Assembly (NCBI GenBank): GCA_012516015.1
Contig: JAAYXG010000336.1
Location: forward strand, 1 to 9,344
Source: Lysobacteraceae bacterium
Lineage (GTDB): Bacteria; Pseudomonadota; Gammaproteobacteria; Steroidobacterales; Steroidobacteraceae
DNA length: 9,344 bases
Direction: 5' to 3'
Positions within the stretch are counted from its first letter, which is position 1. Each line of letters opens with the position of its first letter. The notes beneath the pieces were generated by a model. It saw nothing but the letters and a program-made list of their open reading frames with translations, was not told the DNA's origin and did not search any database. Shown piece by piece: positions 1 to 5,375 of the stretch. Both the position numbers and the translations under genes were made by a program.

Positions 1-277
1 CCCAAACGACGTGTGTGTCGACGCTCAGGCCGCCTTTTCTGAGCGCCCGAGCGTGGCGCTCCAGCTCGTGCGTGCGCCGCGCAACGAGCTCACCTCGCGC
101 ACGGGCAAGTCGGGTATTGTCGAGGAGCGGCCGCCCGCTCAAGGCGGAATCGAACACGGCGTGAAACAGAACCAGCTCGGCACCGGAGGCACGTGCCACC
201 CGCTGCGCTCGATCGAGTACGGGTTGCTGCTTATCTTGCGGCTCGACGACCGCCGCAAGGATATGGTCAAGTTGCAT
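1..277 (-). CDS. UspE-like universal stress protein, N-terminal part (cut by window edge)
   Basis: An open frame reads leftward from an ATG at 277 to the window edge with no stop: 92 complete codons. The product begins MQLDHILAAVVEP, and a block with QPVLDRAQRVARASGAELVL follows. It continues to a helix rich in Arg and His (about residues 57-80) and a GGLSVDTHVVW strand near 82-92. This is the N-terminal alpha/beta fold of a universal stress protein. It resembles the first half of E. coli UspE, which also has QPAL...RA near the start and an ...AG...VVW strand at this depth. UspE-type proteins are cytoplasmic tandem-domain stress proteins, so most of the gene would lie outside the window. No in-frame ATG, GTG or TTG is evident in the codons just upstream, which supports this start, although the ribosome site is weak (a GGGG run about 9 nt upstream). 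In E. coli uspE lies next to fnr. Here an FNR-type gene lies about 4 kb away. Family call fairly sure; UspE subtype less so. Confidence 0.8.
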   Translation of the reverse strand, partial: MQLDHILAAVVEPQDKQQPVLDRAQRVARASGAELVLFHAVFDSALSGRPLLDNTRLARARGELVARRTHELERHARALRKGGLSVDTHVVW

Positions 278-387
278 CCGAAATACCCCGGTCCGCCTGG
301 ACTTCGTTTCGGATGAGAAGTGTATGTTATTCGCCTAGGTGAAACACGTGTCTTGCGGATACCCTCTACTGACGTGCGCACGAGCTC

Positions 388-415
388 GGTGCCTCCCCTT
401 TGCAGGGGAGTCACC
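388..415 (-). terminator. GC-rich hairpin after the ferritin-like genes, possible terminator
   Basis: An inverted repeat starts 13 bases beyond the stop codon of the 248-residue ferritin-like gene. The inner stem is 393-398 (CTCCCC) with 405-410 (GGGGAG), around a 6-base loop. After one mismatch (392/411) the outer stem 388-391 (GGTG) pairs with 412-415 (CACC). It sits between that gene's end and the divergently placed upstream region of the usp gene. There is no T-run on the minus-strand 3' side, so it is not a classical intrinsic terminator. It could instead stabilise the mRNA 3' end or bind a protein. Confidence 0.4.
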
Positions 416-427
416 GGTCTCGAGCGA

Positions 428-1174
428 TCAAACGAGCTGACCGCTCTCCAACGTCAACGACTCGTACCAGCCGCGCACCTTGAAGATGTGCTCTTGCTCG
501 TGCTGCTCCGCTTCACGAAAGCGAGCGGCCATGTCCTTCTGACCCATGTTCTCGGCGAGCGCGATGAGTGTTTCCCATCCCGCTTCGTCGACGAGCTCCG
601 CGGCCAACAGCGCGTGCAGCGTATGCGCCAAGCTCGTGCGCGGATCCGTCACGGCCTGGAGAATCCCCATTGTCTCGATGCCCACGAGCGCGGCGCTCGG
701 GGTTTGGGCCGTCGGATCCGCGCCCAGCTGCTCGATGCACTCCTTGATCAGCAACGCGTGAGCGGCTTCCTCGTCACGAATGTGCGTGAAGTCGGATACT
801 GTCGCACCCGGCAGCTCTTCGGAATGTTCGAGGAACTTCGTGATGGCGGCCTCGTACAAGCGGGTACCGGCGCGTTCATAGGCAAGCCGCTCGGACAGCT
901 TGTCGATGAATGCTTGCGGCCTGCTGCAGGTCATCATCTTCATGCCGCTCTTCAGGGCGCCTTTCGCGGTTGCCGGCGGCGGGATCGATCCGAGCGGGTC
1001 TGCTTCGCGAACGTACTCCGCCCGCATCTCGGCGAGCGCCTGACCGTCGAGACCGGCAGACGTCTCGTTCGGTTCGAGCTGTGCGTTGTCCATCATTTCC
1101 TTGCTGAGCGCCGGCGAGGTCTGCATGCCGGTTCGGTTGGTCCCCAATCGTGTCGAATCGATTGACTCTTGCAT
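428..1174 (-). CDS. Ferritin-like domain protein (248 aa)
   Basis: The protein has a hydrophilic, probably disordered N-terminal tail (about residues 1-85) followed by a four-helix ferritin-like domain. Candidate metal ligands lie in the right order. Helix A (residues 93-110) carries E96, E100 and E108. Helix B has a DEEAAH motif at 134-139. Helix C has AELVDEAGWE around 192-201. Helix D has EQHEQEH at 223-229. Spaced Glu and E-x-x-H motifs of this kind bind a di-iron centre in ferritin, bacterioferritin and related proteins, so iron binding or oxidation is likely, but substrate and role are unknown. The ATG at 1174 has GGAG 8 nt upstream (1183-1186). The stop of the 389-residue ferritin-like gene is 21 nt upstream, so the two are very probably co-transcribed. 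The domain call is firm and the function open. Confidence 0.8.
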   Translation of the reverse strand: MQESIDSTRLGTNRTGMQTSPALSKEMMDNAQLEPNETSAGLDGQALAEMRAEYVREADPLGSIPPPATAKGALKSGMKMMTCSRPQAFIDKLSERLAYERAGTRLYEAAITKFLEHSEELPGATVSDFTHIRDEEAAHALLIKECIEQLGADPTAQTPSAALVGIETMGILQAVTDPRTSLAHTLHALLAAELVDEAGWETLIALAENMGQKDMAARFREAEQHEQEHIFKVRGWYESLTLESGQLV

Positions 1175-1195
1175 CGTCTTGACTCCGGGAAGCGG

Positions 1196-2365
1196 TCAGA
1201 AGTTGGCGGCTTGGCGCGTGAGCTCGGTTCCGGGATGCCACGCATAGCCGTCCGCGACGATCTCGCTCGGAGATCCTTCCGAGTTCATGTGATTTCGATA
1301 GTCGAGGGAGCTTTGTGGCTCTTCCTCGAGCGAGACGAAATCGGCTCCGCTCGGGCGCAGATCGACTTCGCGGGCCAACGTCTCGCGCACGAAATCGCGC
1401 TGGCTCTCGAACGCGATCGGAGTAGGCAGGCGTTCGCCGACGAGCTCCTGCGGATCGCGCCGTTCATACTGCTTGAACAACTCGGCGACCATGTGGAGGT
1501 GTCCGAGCTCATAGCTCAGCATCCGCTCCCAGATCGCCTTGATGCGTGGATTCGTCTCCGTCTCGACGCAGCTGTGGTAGTTGTAGACCTCGGTCGCCTC
1601 GTGCAGGAGCCAATTCTCGAGCAGCGATTGCGAGGGATCGAGCAACGATTCGTACTGCGTGACGTGCTGCTGCTCGATGGAGGCAATCTCGGCGTACAAC
1701 TGGCGCGCGACCGGATCGGCGAATAGCGGGCCGATATTCAGGTAGTAGTTGTGAGTTTGCTGCTCGCTCGCAGTCAACGTGAGCGCGTTCATCTTCGTGA
1801 TCGGTGCCGCGGTCCGGCGATCGAAGGGGCGACGCACGTCATTCTCCGGGGCGCGGTGCTCCACAACCGTCGGCCGCCCCGGCATCACGTCCGTATAGCT
1901 CTGCAGAATGTTGTTCGAATCCTTACCCTCGAGCCGATCCATGAGCGCGGAGTAGCGGTACATGTGATCGAAATCTTCGAGCAGCCCGAAGCGATAGTTC
2001 TGCGCGAGGTAGGCATCGGGTTCCTGCTGCGCAAGTGCCGCGGTGACTTCGATGGCAACTTGTTCGTAGCCGATCGTCGTCTCAAGGGGAGAGTGGTCGG
2101 GTCCCAGCAGCCAATTGACCATCGTCGCCTGATGATGCTCGACGCGTCTCACTTCGGCGAACGGCACGCGAAGCTCGCCATTGAAGCGCGCCGCAGCATG
2201 CAAGAACCGCATCGCTTCGTTCTCGATGCCGTTCATGAGGATGACGCGCACGCGCGTGAAGGCATCGTCATCGAGCTTGCTGATCGGTTTTCCCACAAGC
2301 TCGCGCCATGTAAAACGCTGTCGATCGAGCGGTGTGCCTCGATCCTCGAATAGAGCTAGGGTCAT
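1196..2365 (-). CDS. Large ferritin-like protein with two helical bundles (389 aa)
   Basis: From the ATG at 2365 the product is 389 residues. Two successive sets of ferritin-type motifs are visible. The first set has E48/E50 in GIENEAMRFLHA, E76-H77-H78, E101/E105 in YEQVAIEV, and LLEDFDHMYR at 128-137. The second has EQQTHNYY at 201-208, E231-x2-H234 (IEQQH), E256/E259 in LLHEATEVYNYH, and YELGHLHM at 285-292. This suggests two di-iron-type bundles in one chain, followed by a hydrophilic C-terminal tail (about 310-389). An upstream in-frame ATG at 2524 would add 53 Arg-rich residues without ferritin character. The 2365 start is preferred because GGAGAA lies 8 nt before it (2374-2379). It is the first gene of the pair with the 248-residue ferritin-like protein. 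A role in iron handling or oxidative stress is inference, and the exact family is not recognised. Confidence 0.8.
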   Translation of the reverse strand: MTLALFEDRGTPLDRQRFTWRELVGKPISKLDDDAFTRVRVILMNGIENEAMRFLHAAARFNGELRVPFAEVRRVEHHQATMVNWLLGPDHSPLETTIGYEQVAIEVTAALAQQEPDAYLAQNYRFGLLEDFDHMYRYSALMDRLEGKDSNNILQSYTDVMPGRPTVVEHRAPENDVRRPFDRRTAAPITKMNALTLTASEQQTHNYYLNIGPLFADPVARQLYAEIASIEQQHVTQYESLLDPSQSLLENWLLHEATEVYNYHSCVETETNPRIKAIWERMLSYELGHLHMVAELFKQYERRDPQELVGERLPTPIAFESQRDFVRETLAREVDLRPSGADFVSLEEEPQSSLDYRNHMNSEGSPSEIVADGYAWHPGTELTRQAANF

Positions 2366-2398
2366 GAGGGCAGTTCTCCGCGAATGGAAAAGGTTGGT

Positions 2399-2425
2399 GA
2401 GCGTGAAACGCAACGGCTCACGCTC
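2399..2425. repeat. 8-bp perfect inverted repeat upstream of the ferritin-like operon
   Basis: GAGCGTGA at 2399-2406 is exactly complementary to TCACGCTC at 2418-2425, with 11 bases between. It lies 34 bases upstream of the ATG at 2365 and overlaps the possible ECF-type -10 element. It could be a repressor operator, or a hairpin in the mRNA leader if transcription starts further upstream. Confidence 0.4.
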
Positions 2426-2436
2426 GTCCCGGTTCC
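2412..2436 (-). promoter_or_regulatory. Possible ECF-sigma-type promoter for the ferritin-like operon
   Basis: On the minus strand GGAAC (2436-2432) is followed after exactly 16 bases by CGTT (2415-2412), 47 bases before the preferred ATG at 2365. GGAAC-N16/17-CGTT is the consensus of alphaproteobacterial EcfG promoters, and GGAAC is a common ECF -35 element more widely. The match is exact, correctly oriented and in front of stress-type genes. However, the host does not otherwise look alphaproteobacterial, and a nine-base pattern can occur by chance. Confidence 0.3.
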
Positions 2437-2535
2437 ATGTAGTCGCGGCGCGAGTAAGCTCGGAACGGCGCTGTGGTCGCATTCCGACGAACCCCTCGCT
2501 CGCGTCGGCGGCGAGTCCTGTCAAGGTCGGATCGA

Positions 2536-2549
2536 ATCGTTCGAACGAT
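2536..2549. repeat. 14-bp perfect palindrome in the 2366-2592 intergenic region
   Basis: The sequence ATCGTTCGAACGAT is its own reverse complement over all 14 bases. It lies between the end of the small membrane-protein gene (2593) and the start of the ferritin-like operon (2365), about 170 bases upstream of the latter. A perfect TTGACA hexamer follows on the minus strand at 2524-2519, but no credible -10 stands 16-18 bases beyond it. The palindrome has the shape of a dimeric regulator's operator; which regulator is unknown. Confidence 0.4.
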
Positions 2550-2592
2550 GAAGGCTGTCGAGATGGAAGGCGCGCTTAGAACACACGCTATC

Positions 2593-2757
2593 TCAAAACC
2601 ACGCCATGTAGATCGCGAGATACAAGAGCAAACCGGAGCCTGCGAGGCACGCGGCCACCACGAGAATCGTCATACCCCATTTGGTCTCGAACCAGATATC
2701 GCCGGCGCTGTCGTCCCGTCGAGACGAAAGCGGCGAGGAGCCCTTGGTTTGTTGCAT
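2593..2757 (-). CDS. Small single-span membrane protein, hypothetical
   Basis: From the ATG at 2757 the product is 54 residues: a polar N-terminus (residues 1-28, with Arg13-Arg14 and two Asp), then one strongly hydrophobic stretch from about 29 to 51 (MTILVVAACLAG, then SGLLLYLAIYMAW), ending directly at the C-terminus. This is a typical small tail-anchored or single-pass inner-membrane protein. The frame stays open upstream to a GTG at 2802 (AGGTG just before it) and a TTG at 2817, so the true start may be earlier. None of the three has a convincing ribosome site. No homologue or function is recognised. It is separated from the ferritin-like operon by 227 bases that hold palindromic sites, so it need not share that transcript. 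Coding status rests on the clean transmembrane segment ending at the stop. Confidence 0.5.
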   Translation of the reverse strand: MQQTKGSSPLSSRRDDSAGDIWFETKWGMTILVVAACLAGSGLLLYLAIYMAWF

Positions 2758-3007
2758 GAGCGGGTCTGCCGTGCTGAGAACTGTGCGCAGGATGCGCAGC
2801 ACCTGAGCACCTGACAAGCCAGAGAGCTAGCACTCGCAGTACGAACAATCCGTCGTCTCATGACGCCGACTCCGCGTCCTCGAGACCCGCTTAACGGTAC
2901 GCAGGCGCGCACACACCCCCTTACACGTATTTCCGGTTCCTACCCTGTCGTGATATTCCCTTCGTCGATTGGAGTCGATCGCGTCGAGATAGCCAAGAAG
3001 ACGAACG

Positions 3008-4363
3008 GTGACACGCCTGCACACGCAATCTCTTGCCCGAGCCTCCATGGTCGCGTGCTCGATGCTTCTCTCCAGTTGCATGCTGCTCGACGCGCGCGAG
3101 CAGCAGGCGCTCTTGAACCGGTACTGCTCCATTTCGGGCGATGTGCGCAGCGAACGGGGCGAGGCTGGCGCTCTGGTCGTCTTGTTGATCAGACGTAACG
3201 ATGGCGATGCGGCCGAGTTGCGACGCTGGGAGATCGTCGATTACTACGTGACGCAGAAGGCGGCGCCCTGGCGCTTCGCGCTCGGCGAAGGGACCTATCG
3301 CACGGCCGCCTTCGACGACGTCAACGCCGATCTGATCTATCAACCGGGCGAGCCTTTCGTCGGTGCGGATAGGTCGCGCAGCTTCGAATGCGTGAACGCA
3401 AATCGATACGAGGACGTTTCTCTCGCGATCCCGGCAACGAGCCCAGTGCTGTTCGACCGGCTCATCGACGTCGGCGAACGGTTCTCCGGCGTACGGTCCG
3501 ACAGCTCGGCGTCGAACACGTTGGGTCAGCTCACTGCGATCGGCGTGATTACCGATCTGTCGGATCCGCGCTTCAGCCAAGAGAACGCGGAAGGAAGCTT
3601 GTGGCGTCCGCACGATTTCATCGTGAGCTCGCAGCCGGGGATCTACTTCCTGGAACCGTACGATGAGCGCAAGACGCCGGTCCTCTTCGTGCACGGCATC
3701 GGCGGGACACCGGCGAACTTCGCGTATCTGATCGCGCGGCTCGATCGCACGCGCTATCAGCCCTGGTTGTATCTCTACCCATCAGGGGTCTATCTCGATC
3801 TCATCGCGGACCATTTGAGCCAGACGGTGATGAAGCTGCAAGTGCGCTACGACGTCGAACGCCTAATGGTGGTGGCGCACAGCATGGGCGGTCTCGTCGC
3901 GCGGGGATTCGTGCTGCGGCATGCGAAGAGCTCCGCTTTGGACGTACCCCTCTTCGTCACGCTTTCGACGCCCTGGGCAGGGCACGCCGCTGCCGGGCTT
4001 GGAGTCAAGCATTCTCCGGTCGTCCTCGATGTCTGGCGCGACATGGCGCCCGGAAGCGAATACCTACAGGCGCTCTTCGCCGAATCGTTGCCGACAGAGA
4101 CGCAACATCATCTGATCTTTACATTCTCGCGCGATCGCTCTTCTTTCGGGGCCTCCGACGACCAAGCCGTGACGGTCGCGAGCCAACTCGATCCGGCGGC
4201 GCAGGCCGAAGCAAGACGCATATACGGCTACGACGATACGCACAGAGGCATCCTGAGGAACGATCGTGTCGCAGCGCTCATGGGCGAGCTGCTCTCTTCG
4301 GTCGAGGAGGAGAGCGCACCTCCAGGTCAGATCGCCGGCCCGCCAGGCTCGTCAGCGCCGTAG
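3008..4363 (+). CDS. Lipoprotein alpha/beta-hydrolase (lipase/esterase family)
   Basis: This is a 451-residue protein. Residues 1-24 form a lipoprotein signal peptide: Arg3 and Arg11, a hydrophobic core, then lipobox L21-S22-S23-C24. Residue 25 is Met rather than Asp, so outer-membrane anchoring is likely. Residues about 40-125 look like a beta-sandwich pre-domain (CSISGDV..., GTYRTAAFDDVNADLIY). The hydrolase domain starts near 222. VLFVHGIGGTP (225-235) supplies the oxyanion region, AHSMGG (290-295) contains the nucleophile Ser292, D384/D385 in SDDQAVTV is the candidate acid, and His412 in DDTHRGIL completes the triad. A Ser/Pro/Gly-rich tail ends the chain. The GTG at 3008 was chosen because it gives positive charges before the hydrophobic core and has AAGAAG upstream; the ATG at 3047 would leave an uncharged, very short signal. 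The likely activity is ester or lipid hydrolysis at the cell surface or in the periplasm, substrate unknown. Confidence 0.85.
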   Translation: MTRLHTQSLARASMVACSMLLSSCMLLDAREQQALLNRYCSISGDVRSERGEAGALVVLLIRRNDGDAAELRRWEIVDYYVTQKAAPWRFALGEGTYRTAAFDDVNADLIYQPGEPFVGADRSRSFECVNANRYEDVSLAIPATSPVLFDRLIDVGERFSGVRSDSSASNTLGQLTAIGVITDLSDPRFSQENAEGSLWRPHDFIVSSQPGIYFLEPYDERKTPVLFVHGIGGTPANFAYLIARLDRTRYQPWLYLYPSGVYLDLIADHLSQTVMKLQVRYDVERLMVVAHSMGGLVARGFVLRHAKSSALDVPLFVTLSTPWAGHAAAGLGVKHSPVVLDVWRDMAPGSEYLQALFAESLPTETQHHLIFTFSRDRSSFGASDDQAVTVASQLDPAAQAEARRIYGYDDTHRGILRNDRVAALMGELLSSVEEESAPPGQIAGPPGSSAP

Positions 4364-4677
4364 AAGCCGTCAACGTTCGGCGCGGCACCCATTCGAAAAT
4401 GGTTGTTTTCGTCTTCGAGCTCGAGCGAGGTAAAAGCCGAACACGAGGTCGACGTAATCGTTGGCTGACGACCTCGACTTCGTAGCCTTCCGATCGATAT
4501 CGACGCCCCTCGTAGTGAACATAGGTAGTAATAACAATCGGATACAGCAGGAAATTAATCCTATCTCCTTCTTGATGCGTTCCTCTGCCGTTCTGCCTTT
4601 CCCCTGACTCAGGTCAAGGCGGCAGCGAAGCGGGGCGCCTACGCTCCTGACTCATCACTCGCGAGTAGAGACTCAGC
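4364..4677. other. 314-base intergenic region between esterase and FNR-type gene
   Basis: No convincing gene is seen here. The left part holds an 8-bp inverted repeat, CGAGGTCG at 4444-4451 with CGACCTCG at 4469-4476. It lies about 80 bases after the esterase stop and could be a weak 3' structure, but there is no T-run. The stretch from about 4505 to 4565 is clearly richer in A+T than its surroundings. The right part carries an FNR-type box (4604-4617), a 9-bp direct repeat CCTGACTCA (4603-4611 and 4646-4654) and a 10-bp palindrome ACTCGCGAGT (4657-4666) just before the regulator gene. Confidence 0.6.
4604..4645 (+). promoter_or_regulatory. Predicted FNR-type box and -10 of the regulator gene
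   Basis: CTGAC-TCAG-GTCAA at 4604-4617 is a near-perfect dyad (four of five base pairs symmetrical; the reverse strand reads TTGAC-N4-GTCAG) of the FNR/ANR/DNR type. A TACGCT hexamer at 4640-4645 keeps the three most conserved -10 bases (T, A and final T). It begins 29.5 bases from the box centre, as in class II activator promoters. Transcription would start near 4652, about 26 bases before the ATG. This suggests the regulator gene is controlled by itself or by a relative. Confidence 0.45.
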
Positions 4678-5367
4678 ATGGACGTCGCTCAGAGCAAAGC
4701 CTTCGATAGGAGCATCGGACCCGTTGCGTGTCGCCACTGCGATCTGTTCGAAGTGTGCTCCCTCATCGACGCGATGCCGATCTCGTCAGGTCTGCAACGC
4801 TGTCCCACATTGCGCACGGTTGCGCGCGGGGAAGCCTTGTACGAAGCCGGCGCACCGGCGCAGTACGTTTACGCGATTCGCAAGGGCGTCGTGAAGTCGC
4901 TGCGACCGATGCCCGACAGCAAGAAGCGGATCGTTGCACTGCATGTACCAGGAGAAGTGGTCGGCCGCGAAGCGATTGCGTGGAGCCGTTATACGCACGA
5001 TGTCATCGCGGTTACGCCCGTCATGGTGTGCGAGCTGCCGATCAAGCCGTTCTTGCGATCGGATCCCGTGCTCGCACGCGTCCGCTCCGGCTTCGAACAA
5101 CTCGGCAGGGCGCAAGGAAGCGACAGCGCTCGGCGCAACAAAGGGCACACTCGCGAACGGCTCGATGCTTTCATCGGCGACTTGAGAGCGCGGTTTCGCG
5201 CTCATGGCCTCGCGGCAGAGGAGTGCTCCTTCGCGCTACGACGACGCGAGCTTGCCGAGTTGCTCAACGTGTCTTCGCACTCTCTCGGCCGCATCATGGA
5301 AGACATGCAGCCGGACGGACCCATTCGAGCGCGCGGTCACCGCGTCGTTCTGCAGAACGTGGCTTGA
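4678..5367 (+). CDS. fnr: FNR-type oxygen-responsive transcription regulator (Crp/Fnr family)
   Basis: A 229-residue protein of usual length for FNR. The N-terminus carries C18-x2-C21-x5-C27, and C118 sits in PVMVCELP. This matches the four ligands (C20, C23, C29, C122) that hold the O2-sensitive [4Fe-4S] cluster in E. coli FNR. An effector-type beta-roll spans about 40-122, the dimerisation helix about 125-150, and the winged helix-turn-helix about 155-229, starting RERLDAFIGDLRARF. The recognition helix reads SSHSLGRIM (199-207). Arg205 matches FNR R213, but His201 stands where FNR has E209 and Gly204 where it has S212, so DNA preference may differ. As FNR family proteins do, it would dimerise and activate anaerobic genes when O2 is low. 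The gene converges on ubiD with only 8 bases between stops and has an FNR-like box upstream. Its likely targets are the nearby ubi genes. It could be named anr or a paralogue; the family call is secure. Confidence 0.88.
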   Translation: MDVAQSKAFDRSIGPVACRHCDLFEVCSLIDAMPISSGLQRCPTLRTVARGEALYEAGAPAQYVYAIRKGVVKSLRPMPDSKKRIVALHVPGEVVGREAIAWSRYTHDVIAVTPVMVCELPIKPFLRSDPVLARVRSGFEQLGRAQGSDSARRNKGHTRERLDAFIGDLRARFRAHGLAAEECSFALRRRELAELLNVSSHSLGRIMEDMQPDGPIRARGHRVVLQNVA

Positions 5368-5375
5368 CTGAGGTG

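Noticed and set aside
320..1165. 281-codon plus-strand frame opposite the ferritin-like gene
   Set aside because: It is rich in Arg, Leu and His with no domain pattern and lies entirely antisense to a gene with clear di-iron motifs. It is a typical shadow frame in GC-rich DNA.
2366..2524. 53-codon upstream extension of the 389-residue ferritin-like protein to an ATG at 2524
   Set aside because: The added residues are Arg-rich without family features, there is no ribosome site at 2524, and GGAGAA stands 8 nt before the ATG at 2365. The region also holds the dyad and promoter-like motif.
2496..2524. sigma70 promoter starting from the perfect TTGACA at 2524-2519 (minus)
   Set aside because: No -10-like hexamer is found 16-18 bases downstream; the sequence there is GC-rich.
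3185..3200. TTGAT-CAGA-CGTAA, one base off the ubi-type box
   Set aside because: It lies inside the esterase coding sequence with no gene start downstream at activator spacing; taken as chance.
4444..4476. Inverted repeat CGAGGTCG/CGACCTCG as a terminator of the esterase gene
   Set aside because: The loop is 17 bases, there is no T-run, and it lies 80 bases past the stop. Noted only as a structure within the intergenic region.
4603..4654. 9-bp direct repeat CCTGACTCA (4603 and 4646) as tandem regulator sites
   Set aside because: Only the first copy is part of a dyad with GTCAA; the second lacks the other half-site, so it was not called as a second box.
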